The notes below the pieces were generated by a model that was not told the origin of the DNA, ran no database searches, and saw only the letters and a program-made list of their open reading frames with translations. From Cellulomonas sp. NS3 (GTDB lineage Bacteria; Actinomycetota; Actinomycetes; Actinomycetales; Cellulomonadaceae), in NCBI RefSeq assembly GCF_024757985.1, contig NZ_CP103289.1, positions 2,604,001 to 2,668,000 of the forward strand: DNA of 64,000 nucleotides, given 5' to 3'. Below, one piece after another: positions 52,143 to 60,882 of this stretch. The position numbers and the translations under genes were made by a program. Position 1 is the stretch's first letter, and every line of letters starts with the position of its first letter.

Positions 52143-54440
52143 TCAGCCGACCGCGGCGACCGCGAGGTCCGGGTGGTCGCTGAAGAGACCGTCCATGCCG
52201 GCGTCGACGAACGCCCGGATCTCGCCGGCGAGGTCGCCGTACGCGTTCGGGTCGGCGCTGCTGCGCAGGTCCGCGGGCAGGAACTGGTTCTCCGCACGGA
52301 AGGTCCACCCGTGCACCACGAGGTGTGCGCGGTGCGCGTCGGCGATCACGCGGGTCGGCTCACCGAGGGTCCCGTCGGCCGCGCGCGGGATCATCACGTC
52401 CTTGCAGAGGCCGACGCCGTCCGCGTAGCGCGCGACGTCGCGGAGCCCGGCGCGGGTCACGAGGTCGGCGTACGTGCGGGGGTCACCCGCAGCGACGAGG
52501 TCGTACGGCGCTCCGGAGCAGCTCACGAGCTGCGCGAGCCGCACGCCGGTCATCCGGTCGAGGTCCCGGAGGTTGCCCGTCTCGAAGCTCTGCACGATGA
52601 CCGGCGCCTTGCGCCCGTCGAGCCGCGCCGCCTTCAGCTCCGCGACGAGCGGCTCCTCGAGGGACAGCCCGATCGAGTCGAAGTACGTCGGGTGCTTGGT
52701 CTCCGGGTAGACGCCGACCTGCTGGCCGTCGCACGTGACGGAGCGGCGGGCGAGGTCGAGGACCTCGTCGAGCGTCGGGATCTCGTAGAGGCCGTCGAAC
52801 GCCGTGTTCGCCGGGCGGGTCGCCGGGATGCGCTCCTTGGCGCGCAGCGTCCGGAGCTCGGCGAGCGTGAAGTCCTCGGTGAACCAGCCGGTGAGGGCGA
52901 CCCCGTCGATGGTCTTCGTGACGCGACGGTCCGCGAACTCCGCGCGGGTCGCGACGTCGGTCGTCCCGCCGATCTCGTTCTCGTGCCGCGCGACGAGCAC
53001 CCCGTCCTTGGTCGAGACGAGGTCGGGCTCGATGTAGTCCGCGCACTGCAGGATCGCGGTCTCGTAGGCGGCGAGCGTGTGCTCGGGCCGGTAGCCCGAG
53101 GCGCCGCGGTGCCCGACGACGGTGATCTCGCCCGGGCGCTCCGCGCGCGTCTTCCGCAGCTCGACGAGTGCGACCTCGGTGTCGTCCGGCGTGCCCGGCA
53201 CGCGCGCGGCGTTGCCCGGGTAGTTGTTGTCGTTGGCGATCAGGAGCCGCCCGTCCGCGAGGCGCACGACCGTCTCGAACGACTGCACCGGGAACGCGAA
53301 CGGGTCGCCCGTGCCGTAGCCGTCGCCGGCGCCGATGCCGTCGGGGTTCGCGATCTTCAGCGCGTCGAGCACGAGGGTCTTCTCGAGGTAGCCGTCGCGC
53401 TCGCGGTGCCGCAGGTCGATCCCGTACACGCGCTTCGTGACCGACGCGGGCCCGTCGAAGTTGTCCCGCTCGACGACCAGCAGCTCGTGCCGGCTGGTCA
53501 TGAACGCGTCGCCGACGACGTTCGCGGCGCGGTCCGTCTGGTACGCCCACGTGCGGCCCGTGTACTCCCCCGTCCGGGTGTCGAGCTGGTAGACCGTCCG
53601 GCGGCGCTGGTCGGGGTCGTCGACGAACGCGCCCTCGGTGATCGGGTAGAGGTACTTCCCGTCGGGCGAGCCGGCGAGCGCCTCGAAGCCGTTGCTCGCG
53701 CGGAGCCGGGGGGTCTCGCCCGGCGTCAGGTACGGGTTCTGCGGCGACTTCGCGTCCGGCAGCGGGACGGGCGGGGCGAGCAGCGCACCGTCGGCGTCGA
53801 CGTGCAGCACGAACGGGCCGAACTCCTCGCCGATCCAGAACGTCCCGTCGGGGGCCCGCACGATGGACTCGACGTCGAAGTCGGCCCCCGTGAGCAGCCG
53901 CTCGGGAGTCGCGTCGTTGACGATCGGGAAGTCGACGTGGTGGTCGGGGTCGCTCAGCGAGAGGTGCTCGCCGAGCTCGAGCGCGCCCGGGCCGCCGTCG
54001 GCGGTCTGCCACTGCGGCGTGACGCGGTAGACGCGGAGCAGGAAGTCGGCGGAGTTCGCCTTGGTGCCGAAGCCGTTGTCGGGCAGCGCCCAGAAGGTGC
54101 CGTCGCCGGCGTCGACCATCCCCGAGAAGCCGGGGACGACCTGTCCCGGGAACGGGCCCTGGCGACCGTTCGCGGGGGTCGCGAGCGCCCCGGAGGGCGG
54201 CCCCTCGGTGAGCGTGTCGGCCGAGAGCGTCGCGCGCGCGACGAGCGTCGGGGTCGTGGTCGTGCGGCGGTCGCCGCGTCCGGCGTCCGCCGCCCCGCTG
54301 GACGAGGTCGCGGTGGACGACTCGTCCGCGGGCGCCGCCGTGGTGCTCGCGGTCGCGGCCGCCGCAGGGGCGAGCAGGGTCGCCGCGAGCGTGAGGGACA
54401 GGGGCACGGCGAGGAGAGGGAGGGCTGCTCTGCGTCTCAT
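52143..54440 (-). CDS. Secreted esterase-like (phytase-type) domain fused to glycerophosphodiester phosphodiesterase
   Basis: A 765-residue exported protein. Signal peptide (LPLLAVPLSLTLAATLLAPA), a Ser/Thr-rich linker, then an esterase-like-of-phytase beta-propeller at about residues 60-430 (GTFWALPDNGFGTKANSADF, FDVESIVRAPDGTFWIGEEF, GKYLYPITEGAFVDD, LLIANDNNYPGNA). From about residue 445 a GDPD barrel begins (VVGHRGASGYRPEHTLAAYE with catalytic His and Arg, IEPDLVSTKDGVLVARHENE with Glu/Asp/His). It would cleave glycerophosphodiesters outside the cell for phosphate or glycerol; the fusion suggests sequential attack on phospholipid- or teichoic-acid-derived esters. Confidence 0.88.
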   Translation of the reverse strand: MRRRAALPLLAVPLSLTLAATLLAPAAAATASTTAAPADESSTATSSSGAADAGRGDRRTTTTPTLVARATLSADTLTEGPPSGALATPANGRQGPFPGQVVPGFSGMVDAGDGTFWALPDNGFGTKANSADFLLRVYRVTPQWQTADGGPGALELGEHLSLSDPDHHVDFPIVNDATPERLLTGADFDVESIVRAPDGTFWIGEEFGPFVLHVDADGALLAPPVPLPDAKSPQNPYLTPGETPRLRASNGFEALAGSPDGKYLYPITEGAFVDDPDQRRRTVYQLDTRTGEYTGRTWAYQTDRAANVVGDAFMTSRHELLVVERDNFDGPASVTKRVYGIDLRHRERDGYLEKTLVLDALKIANPDGIGAGDGYGTGDPFAFPVQSFETVVRLADGRLLIANDNNYPGNAARVPGTPDDTEVALVELRKTRAERPGEITVVGHRGASGYRPEHTLAAYETAILQCADYIEPDLVSTKDGVLVARHENEIGGTTDVATRAEFADRRVTKTIDGVALTGWFTEDFTLAELRTLRAKERIPATRPANTAFDGLYEIPTLDEVLDLARRSVTCDGQQVGVYPETKHPTYFDSIGLSLEEPLVAELKAARLDGRKAPVIVQSFETGNLRDLDRMTGVRLAQLVSCSGAPYDLVAAGDPRTYADLVTRAGLRDVARYADGVGLCKDVMIPRAADGTLGEPTRVIADAHRAHLVVHGWTFRAENQFLPADLRSSADPNAYGDLAGEIRAFVDAGMDGLFSDHPDLAVAAVG

Positions 54441-54559
54441 GCTCCGATCGAACTGCCGGTCGCCGACGCACGCCACAACTCCGGGCGTGGCACGGGTGAC
54501 CATCGGGTGAATCGGCACCTTCGGGCAGCCGAGGTACGAGCACCGGGCAGCCGCGGTCG

Positions 54560-54913
54560 TCAGCGCGGGGCGCCGTCCCCACCCAGCGCCGCGAGCTGCG
54601 CGTCGAGGTCGAAGACGCACTCGAGCACGACGAAACCCTCGTCGGGCGGCCCGTCGGACCCGAACAGCTCGGCCATCTGCGCCTGCCACCGCGCGTTGAC
54701 CTCGCGCGCCGCCATCGCCTCCCGCGCCGCGTCGAAGTCGTCCACGTCGACCACGCCCACGAGCAGCCCGTCCGGCGCGAGGTGCAGCGTGTAGTCGCGC
54801 CACCCCGTCTCGCGCAGCGCCTCGAGCATCTCCGGCCACACCTCCGCGTGCCGTGCGCGGTAGACGTCGATCCGGTCGGGACGGATGCGGGACAGGAAGC
54901 AGACGCGGGCCAT
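54560..54913 (-). CDS. rhaM: L-rhamnose mutarotase family protein
   Basis: A 117-residue ferredoxin-like-fold mutarotase. RVCFLSRIRPDRIDVYRARH, EVWPEMLEALRETGWRDYTL and LVGVVDVDDFDAAREAMAAR are typical, with the conserved His of RARHAEVWP. It speeds exchange of alpha and beta L-rhamnose or a related sugar. It follows the GH3 gene on the same strand, but a 20-bp hairpin (55017-55059) intervenes, so it may have lower or separate expression. No other rhamnose gene is in the window. Confidence 0.85.
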   Translation of the reverse strand: MARVCFLSRIRPDRIDVYRARHAEVWPEMLEALRETGWRDYTLHLAPDGLLVGVVDVDDFDAAREAMAAREVNARWQAQMAELFGSDGPPDEGFVVLECVFDLDAQLAALGGDGAPR

Positions 54914-55016
54914 GGGACCTCCGGTGCGGACGGCCGCGCGGGCGGCGCGGGCGGGTGCGTGCGGGCGCGGACGGCCCGCACCAGGAGGATGCCTCCCCCG
55001 GCACCGCGCCGCCACG

Positions 55017-55059
55017 CACGAGCGGCGGGCACCCGGTGACCGGGTGCCCGCCGCTCGTG
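55017..55059 (-). terminator. Very strong perfect hairpin after the GH3 gene
   Basis: A perfect 20-bp stem with a 3-nt TGA loop: the left arm is CACGAGCGGCGGGCACCCGG and the right arm its exact complement. It lies 28 bp beyond the GH3 stop. It is the longest hairpin in the window and probably ends the importer-GH3 operon. Confidence 0.75.
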
Positions 55060-55086
55060 GAGGCGGACGGAGCCGCGCGGCGCCTG

Positions 55087-57417
55087 CTACGACGCGCGCG
55101 TCACGTCCACCTGCGCGCAGCGCGGGTCCGCGACGGTGACCGGGTGCACGCTCCCCACGAGCGTCACCCGCCCCTCGAGCACGCGGTCCTCGCACGAGCG
55201 GCCCACCCAGACGTCCACGGCCCCGGGCTCGACGACGCGGCGCAGGCTGCGGTCGCTGAATGCGAGCCGTGTCGTCGGCACGGCGAGGTGCACCGTGGCC
55301 TGCTCCCCCGGCGCGAGCTCGACGCGCGCGTACGCGAGGAGCTGCGCGACGGGCCGCGTGACCGAGCCGACGACGTCGTGCCCGTACAGCTGGACGACCT
55401 CGGCTCCCGCGCGGTCGCCGTCGTTGCGCACGTCGACCGCCACGTGGATCGTGCCGTCCGTGGGCACCTCGGAGTCGCGCAGCACGAGGCCCGGGTAGGA
55501 GAACGTCGTGTACGCCAGGCCGTGGCCGAACGGCAGCACCGGCGCGGTGGCGACGCTGCTCACCGACGACGCACCGCCGAGCGGCGGGTGGAGGTAGGAG
55601 TACGGCTGCGTCCCCGCCGAGTTCGGCAGGCTCACGGGCAGCCGGCCCGAGGGGTTGACCCGGCCGGACAGGACGCCCGCGATCGCGGCGGCGCCCTCCT
55701 CGCCCGGGAAGAAGGCCTGCACCACGGCCGCACAGCCCTCGACCGCCCACCCGATCGCGTACGGGCGCCCGGTGAGCAGCACGAGCACGACGGGCGTCCC
55801 CGTCGCGACGACGGCCTCGACGAGCTCGCGCTGGACGCCGGGCAGCTCGAGGCTGTCCCGGTCGCACCCCTCGCCGACCGTCCCGCGCCCGAACAGGCCC
55901 GCCTGGTCGCCGACGACGACGACCGCGACGTCGGCCAGGCCCGCGGCGGACACCGCGTCCGCGATGCCGTCGCGCACCTCGTCGTCGACCTCGCACCCGC
56001 GCGCGTACGTGACCTCGGCACCCGTGAGCTCGCCGCGCAGCGCGTCGAGGACCGTCGCGACGTCGATGCCGAGCTCGGTCCCCGGGTGCTGGGGCAGCAC
56101 GTGGTTGACGAACGAGTAGCAGCCGAAGAGCGCCTCGGGGCGGTGCGCGTTCGGGCCGACCACGGCCACGCGGGCCGGACCGCGCAGCGGCAGCACCCCG
56201 TCGTTGGCGAGCAGCACGACCGACTCCTCGGCCAGCCGCGCCGCGAGCGCCCGGTGCTCGGCGGGGTCGAGGTCGACGCCGCCATCCCGGGGATCCGCGC
56301 TGAAGTCGGCGTCGAGCAGCCCGAGCTCCTCCTTCTGCGTCAGCACCCGCAGGACGGCGAGGTCCACGAGGCCCGAGGAGACGTCGCCGCACTCGACGGC
56401 CATCGCGAGCGGCTCGAGGAACGCGTTGCCCGTGGGGAGCTCGATGTCCACGCCCGCCTCGAGCGCCTGGCGCGCGGCGTCCGCGAGGTCGCCGGCGACG
56501 GCGTGCAGCGTGTGCAGGAACGCGACACCGAAGTAGTCGGCGACGACCGTGCCGTCGAAGCCCCACTGCTCCCGCAGCAGCTCCGTGAGCAGGGTGCGGT
56601 CGGCCGCGGCGGGGACGCCGTCGACCTCCGCGTACGAGTGCATGACCGAGCGGGCACCGCCGTCGAGCACCGCCATCTCGAACGGCGGGAGCAGCAGGTC
56701 CGCGAGCTCGCGCGGCCCGGCGTGGACCGGCGCGAGGTTGCGTCCGGCCCGCGACGCCGAGTACCCGACGAAGTGCTTGAGCGTCGCGACGATCCCCGCG
56801 CTCTGCAGCCCGCGCACGTACGCGGTGCCGATCGTGGCGACGACGTACGGGTCCTCGCTGATGCACTCGTCGACCCTGCCCCAGCGGGGGTCCTGGATGA
56901 CGTCGAGCACGGGCGCGAGGCCCTGGTGCACCCCGAGGTCCGCCATGCTCGCGCCGATCGCCGCGCCCATGCGCTCGACGAGGTCGGCGTCGAAGCTCGC
57001 GCCCCACGCGAGCGGCGTCGGGAACGTCGTGGCCTTCCACGCCGCGAGCCCCGTGAGGCACTCCTCGTGCGCGATCGCCGGGATGCCGAGGCGGGTGTTC
57101 GCGACGAGCCAGCGCTGGGCGTCCCGCAGCGCGCGCCGACCGGCCTCGGGCTCGACGGGACGCGTCCCGAAGATGCGCGTCAGGTGGCCGAGGCCGTCCC
57201 CCGCGAACTCCTCGAACGGCGGCGCCTGCTCCCCGAGCATCGCGTCCTGCAGCGGGGCGACGACCTCACCGTCCGCGCCGGCGCCGACCCACAGGCCGAC
57301 GAGCTGCGCGAGCTTCTCCCGCAGCGTCATCTGCTGCTGGAGGGCGACGACCCGGTCGCTCCAGGGGCCGTCGGAGGTGGTGTCCGGGCGCGCGACGCCC
57401 AGGTCGATGTCTGTCAC
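55087..57417 (-). CDS. GH3 beta-xylosidase/beta-glucosidase (BxlA-like)
   Basis: A 776-residue cytoplasmic GH3 enzyme. Motifs in order: MTLREKLAQLVGLWVGAGAD, IPAIAHEECLTGLAAWKATT, ATLKHFVGYSASRAGRN, the nucleophile Asp in GTVVADYFGVAFLHTL near residue 293, SVVLLANDGVLPLRG, LPFGHGLAYTTFSYPGL and an Fn3-like tail. It is the last gene of a binding protein-permease-permease-GH3 operon whose order matches bxlE-F-G-A of streptomycetes, so it probably splits xylobiose or a short xylo-oligosaccharide inside the cell. GTG 57417 is chosen (VTDIDLGVA). Beta-glucosidase activity is the main alternative. Confidence 0.88.
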   Translation of the reverse strand: MTDIDLGVARPDTTSDGPWSDRVVALQQQMTLREKLAQLVGLWVGAGADGEVVAPLQDAMLGEQAPPFEEFAGDGLGHLTRIFGTRPVEPEAGRRALRDAQRWLVANTRLGIPAIAHEECLTGLAAWKATTFPTPLAWGASFDADLVERMGAAIGASMADLGVHQGLAPVLDVIQDPRWGRVDECISEDPYVVATIGTAYVRGLQSAGIVATLKHFVGYSASRAGRNLAPVHAGPRELADLLLPPFEMAVLDGGARSVMHSYAEVDGVPAAADRTLLTELLREQWGFDGTVVADYFGVAFLHTLHAVAGDLADAARQALEAGVDIELPTGNAFLEPLAMAVECGDVSSGLVDLAVLRVLTQKEELGLLDADFSADPRDGGVDLDPAEHRALAARLAEESVVLLANDGVLPLRGPARVAVVGPNAHRPEALFGCYSFVNHVLPQHPGTELGIDVATVLDALRGELTGAEVTYARGCEVDDEVRDGIADAVSAAGLADVAVVVVGDQAGLFGRGTVGEGCDRDSLELPGVQRELVEAVVATGTPVVLVLLTGRPYAIGWAVEGCAAVVQAFFPGEEGAAAIAGVLSGRVNPSGRLPVSLPNSAGTQPYSYLHPPLGGASSVSSVATAPVLPFGHGLAYTTFSYPGLVLRDSEVPTDGTIHVAVDVRNDGDRAGAEVVQLYGHDVVGSVTRPVAQLLAYARVELAPGEQATVHLAVPTTRLAFSDRSLRRVVEPGAVDVWVGRSCEDRVLEGRVTLVGSVHPVTVADPRCAQVDVTRAS

Positions 57418-57440
57418 GGTTCGTGTCCTCACTGGAGGAG

Positions 57441-57467
57441 CGCCCGGCGGCGGACGCACGCCGGGCG
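57441..57467 (-). terminator. Intra-operon hairpin between the last permease and GH3
   Basis: A 9-bp stem (CGCCCGGCG / CGCCGGGCG) lies in the 124-bp gap before GH3. A second, imperfect GC-rich stem follows at about 57468-57522. They may set the GH3 to importer ratio. Confidence 0.4.
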
Positions 57468-57541
57468 GCGGCCCCCCGGCCGGGCGCGCGTCCGGTGACG
57501 TGCGCGCGGCCGGGGGCCGTGGTGGTCCGAGCGGGCGGGCG

Positions 57542-58435
57542 TCAGCCCTTGACCGCGCCCTGCAGGCCGTTGACGATGCGCTTCTCCATCGCCAGGAAGA
57601 AGACCAGCGCCGGGATCATCGCGAGCGAGGTGAACGCCAGCACCCCCGCGGTGTCCTGCGCGTGCTCGCTCGAGAAGCTCGCGACCCCGAGCGGCAGCGT
57701 CTGCGTCGTCGGGTCGCTGAGGATCAGCAGCGGCAGCAGGTACGCGTTCCAGGACGCGACGAACGCGAGCACGCCGACCGTCACGAGGCCGGGGCCCGAG
57801 AGCGGCAGGAGGATCCGCCAGAAGAACCCGACGCGCGACGTGCCGTCGATCATGGCCGCCTCCTCGAGCTCCTTGGGCAGCGCCATGAGGAACGGGCGCA
57901 GGATCACGATCGTCATCGGCAGCGCGAACGCCGCCTGCGGGAGCGCGACGCCCCAGAACGTGTTGTTCAGGTTGAGGTCACGGATCATCAGGAACAGCGG
58001 GATGATCGCGACCGTCAGCGGGAACAGCAGGCCCATCGTGAAGACCGTCGTGAGCATCGCGCGGCCCCGGAACTGGTACCGCGCGAGCGGGTACGCCGCC
58101 ATGACGCCGAAGACGGCGACGATCACGGTCGTGATGAGCGAGATCACCGTCGAGTTGAACGCGTACCGCCAGAAGCTCGCGGACGTCAGCACGTTGACGT
58201 AGTTGCTGACGACCCACGGGTCGGGCAGGCCGACGGGCTCCGCGGCGAGCTGCGCGTTCGAGCGGAAGCCGCCGAGGATCGCGTAGAGCACGGGCCCGAG
58301 GGTCGCCGCCGCGACGACGAGGGCCGCGACGTAGACGAGCGGGTTGCCGCCCGTGGCGGACGAGCCACGCCGGCGACGCGGGGTCTCCAGCACAGCCGGC
58401 CGACCCGGGGCGGGCGTCACGGCAGGGGCGCTCAT
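57542..58435 (-). CDS. CUT1 sugar ABC permease, MalG/BxlG-like
   Basis: A 297-residue permease with six helices. The family coupling motif is PKELEEAAMIDGTSRVGFFW (EAAxxDGAs type). LVYVAALVVAAATLGPVLYA, LARYQFRGRAMLTTVFTMGL and PLLILSDPTTQTLPLGVASF are typical of MalG-like sugar permeases. ATG 58435 overlaps the stop of the partner permease (ATGA, 58432-58435). No ATPase gene is in the operon, so a shared MsiK-type ATPase elsewhere is expected, as in other actinobacterial CUT1 systems. Confidence 0.9.
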   Translation of the reverse strand: MSAPAVTPAPGRPAVLETPRRRRGSSATGGNPLVYVAALVVAAATLGPVLYAILGGFRSNAQLAAEPVGLPDPWVVSNYVNVLTSASFWRYAFNSTVISLITTVIVAVFGVMAAYPLARYQFRGRAMLTTVFTMGLLFPLTVAIIPLFLMIRDLNLNNTFWGVALPQAAFALPMTIVILRPFLMALPKELEEAAMIDGTSRVGFFWRILLPLSGPGLVTVGVLAFVASWNAYLLPLLILSDPTTQTLPLGVASFSSEHAQDTAGVLAFTSLAMIPALVFFLAMEKRIVNGLQGAVKG

Positions 58436-59478
58436 CGCTGGACCTTCCTCGGCTTGGGGGCGTCCTGGTTGTCACGGCGCAGGACGAAGTACTGGTAGAG
58501 GGCGGCGAGCACGAGCGAGATGCCGAACAGCAGCACCGCGACGGCGGACGCGTAGCCGTACAGGCTCCGGTTGGTCCCCTGGTTGATCAGGTACGTCGCC
58601 ATGGTCATCGTCGAGTTCGCCGGGCCGCCCTTGGTGAGGATCCACACCATGTCGAACAGCTGCAGTGAGCCGATCATCGACAGGAAGCCCCACGTCCGGA
58701 TCGTCGGGCCGAGCAGCGGGATGGTGATCCGGCGCTGCACCTGCCACCACGACGCACCGTCGAGCTGCGCCGCCTCGTAGAGGTCCGTCGGGACGCCCTG
58801 GAGGCCGGCGAGGAACAGGATGATCGCGAGACCCAGGTACTTCCAGGTCAGCACCACCATCACGGTGTAGAGCGCGATCTCCGGGTTGCCGAGCCACAGC
58901 TGCTTGGCGGCCGAGAGACCGAGCCCGTCGAACACGGCGTCCACGAGGCCGCCGGGCTGCAGCAGCATGAGCCACACGACACCGGCGACGACCTCGGCGA
59001 GGACGTACGGGACGAAGATGATGACGCGCATCGCCGCGCGGCCCCGGATCTCCCGGTTGAGCAGCAGCGCGATCGCCAGACCCAGGGGCAGCTGGATCAC
59101 GATCGACAGCACGATGATGATCAGGTTGTGCGTGACCGCGCCGGTGAAGACCTGGTCGCGCAGCGCGTTCGCGTAGTTCTGGAGCCCGACGAAGTCGTCC
59201 ATCGGGCCGAGGCCGTTCCACTTGTACGTCGAGTAGCGCACGGCCTGGAGGACCGGCGTCACGACGAACACGGCGAACAGCGCGAGAGCCGGGGTGACGA
59301 AGAAGAGGATCTCCAGGCGCTTGCGCCACTCCACGGTGACCGAGGCACGCGGCCGCCCGCCCGCGGCGCGGGCCGCCGACCGGGGAGCCCGGTCGGCGGC
59401 ACGCGCGGTGTCGCGAGGGGTGGCAGCGACGTCCGTGCGCGTCGGGCGTGCGGTCACGTCGTCTGCCACCTCGTTCAC
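58432..59478 (-). CDS. CUT1 sugar ABC permease, MalF/BxlF-like
   Basis: A 348-residue permease with a long Arg/Ala-rich cytoplasmic start (about 50 residues) and six helices. Marks are ILFFVTPALALFAVFVVTPV, YSTYKWNGLGPMDDFVGLQN, and the coupling segment PTDLYEAAQLDGASWWQVQR, then FDMVWILTKGGPANSTMTMA, the usual MalF C-terminal motif. GTG start overlaps the stop of the binding-protein gene. It forms the channel with the protein at 57542. Confidence 0.9.
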   Translation of the reverse strand: MNEVADDVTARPTRTDVAATPRDTARAADRAPRSAARAAGGRPRASVTVEWRKRLEILFFVTPALALFAVFVVTPVLQAVRYSTYKWNGLGPMDDFVGLQNYANALRDQVFTGAVTHNLIIIVLSIVIQLPLGLAIALLLNREIRGRAAMRVIIFVPYVLAEVVAGVVWLMLLQPGGLVDAVFDGLGLSAAKQLWLGNPEIALYTVMVVLTWKYLGLAIILFLAGLQGVPTDLYEAAQLDGASWWQVQRRITIPLLGPTIRTWGFLSMIGSLQLFDMVWILTKGGPANSTMTMATYLINQGTNRSLYGYASAVAVLLFGISLVLAALYQYFVLRRDNQDAPKPRKVQR

Positions 59479-60770
59479 TCGCTCTCGGCCGCGGCCTGCG
59501 TGGCGTCGACGATGCCCTGGGGGGTCCCCTGGCCGGCGAACAGCAGCGCGATCTCGTCGTTCATCGCCCCTCCGATGTTCTCACCGAAGGCCGTGTCGAA
59601 GTACAGCTGGACGAACGGCGCCTCGTCGCGGAACGTGAGCAGCTCGGCGAGTGCCGGGTCGGCCACCGAGCCGGTCGCGGCGGGGTTGGTCGGCAGGCCC
59701 ATGCTCTGCTCGGCGAAGCCGATCTGGACCTCGTCGCTCAGCAGGTAGTTCACGAAGTCGACGCACTCCGGCGGGGCCTCCGCCGAGCACGCCCACGCGT
59801 CGCCGCCGCCGAGCGCCGCGGCGGGGTCACCCTCGCCGCCCTCGACCGCCGGGAACGGGAACCAGCCGGTGTCGGCGCCGAGGCCCTGCTTGTCCTCGGT
59901 GAGCCCCTGCATGACGCCGGGCTCCCAGTGACCGGCGAGCTCCATGGCGACCTTGCGCGTCGCGAGGAGGCCGGAGGCGCTCGTCGGGCCGGTCTGCGCC
60001 GGCGTGGCGAGGAAGCCGGAGTTGAACGGCTCGGCCAGGATGAGCTTCTCGAGGTCCTCGCCGGCCGCGACGAAGCACGGGTCCGAGAAGTCCTTGAGCG
60101 TGACGGCGTCCGTCAGGACCTGCTCGCTGCAGTGGCGCAGGGCCAGGTAGTACCAGTAGTGCGCGGCGGGCCACTTGTCGCCCGCGCCGACCGAGATCGG
60201 CTCGATGCCCGCGGCCTTGAGCTTGTCCGCCACGGCGACGAGGTCGGTCATCGTGGCGGGCGGCTCGGTGATGCCGGCCTGCTCGAAGAGCGCCTTGTTG
60301 TACCAGAAGCCCACGACGCCGAGGGAGAACGGCAGCGCGTAGGTCTTGCCGTCGACCTGCCAGCCCGCGACCGAGCCGCCGATCTTCTCGATGGCCTCCG
60401 ACGAGCCGTCGGTCAGGTCCTGGACCAGGCCGGCCTCGACGTGCGCCGCGAGCTCGCCGCCGCCGCGCTCCATGTAGACGTCGGGGGTGTCGCCCGTCTG
60501 GAAGGACGCGTCGAGCTTGGTGAGCATGTCCTCGTGCGCCAGCGCGCTGATCTCGACGGTCACGCCCGGGTTGGCGGCCTCGAAGTCGGCCGCCACCTTC
60601 TCGTAGTAGCCCTTGCCGGGCTCGTTGTTGGAGTTGTGCCACCAGGTGAGCGTGGTGCCGTCCGCGGAGTCGTCGGACGTGTTGCCGCTCCCACCGCCGC
60701 TGCATCCGGCGGCCAGCAGGGCCACTCCGGCAGTCATCGCAACAGCCGAGAGCAGTCGGTTCCTCGCCAT
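59475..60770 (-). CDS. Sugar-binding lipoprotein (BxlE-like)
   Basis: A 431-residue SBP family 1 lipoprotein. The signal peptide ends GVALLAAGCSGGG, a lipobox. TTLTWWHNSNNEPGKGYYEK, ADFEAANPGVTVEISALAHE and VYMERGGGELAAHVEAGLV resemble streptomycete BxlE, the xylobiose-binding protein; CVDFVNYLLSDEVQIGFAEQ is the usual CUT1 tail. The start ATG 60770 follows GGAACTCACT. It captures an oligosaccharide outside the membrane. Xylobiose is the best guess from operon order and the nearby xylanase. Confidence 0.9.
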   Translation of the reverse strand: MARNRLLSAVAMTAGVALLAAGCSGGGSGNTSDDSADGTTLTWWHNSNNEPGKGYYEKVAADFEAANPGVTVEISALAHEDMLTKLDASFQTGDTPDVYMERGGGELAAHVEAGLVQDLTDGSSEAIEKIGGSVAGWQVDGKTYALPFSLGVVGFWYNKALFEQAGITEPPATMTDLVAVADKLKAAGIEPISVGAGDKWPAAHYWYYLALRHCSEQVLTDAVTLKDFSDPCFVAAGEDLEKLILAEPFNSGFLATPAQTGPTSASGLLATRKVAMELAGHWEPGVMQGLTEDKQGLGADTGWFPFPAVEGGEGDPAAALGGGDAWACSAEAPPECVDFVNYLLSDEVQIGFAEQSMGLPTNPAATGSVADPALAELLTFRDEAPFVQLYFDTAFGENIGGAMNDEIALLFAGQGTPQGIVDATQAAAESE

Positions 60771-60811
60771 AGTGAGTTCCTTCGTCGTCGTTGACTGGGT
60801 AATTCGCGGCG

Positions 60812-60841
60812 AGCATGCCACACCGTTTCGTCCACGGTCAA
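60812..60841 (-). promoter_or_regulatory. Promoter of the BxlE-like operon
   Basis: On the minus strand TTGACC (60841-60836) and CATGCT (60817-60812) are spaced by 18 bp and lie about 45-70 bp upstream of the ATG at 60770. The LacI-type operator immediately abuts the -35 element. Confidence 0.5.
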
Positions 60842-60842
60842 T

Positions 60843-60856
60843 CGTTATCGATAACG
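60843..60856. promoter_or_regulatory. LacI-type operator
   Basis: The perfect 14-bp palindrome CGTTATCGATAACG has the CG-centred form bound by LacI-family regulators, and AA/TT flanks extend it with one mismatch. It lies between the divergent LacI gene and the BxlE-like operon, next to the -35 element of the latter, 27 bp upstream of the LacI start. Confidence 0.75.
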
Positions 60857-60882
60857 TTTTCGTACCGGTAGCATCACCGTCC

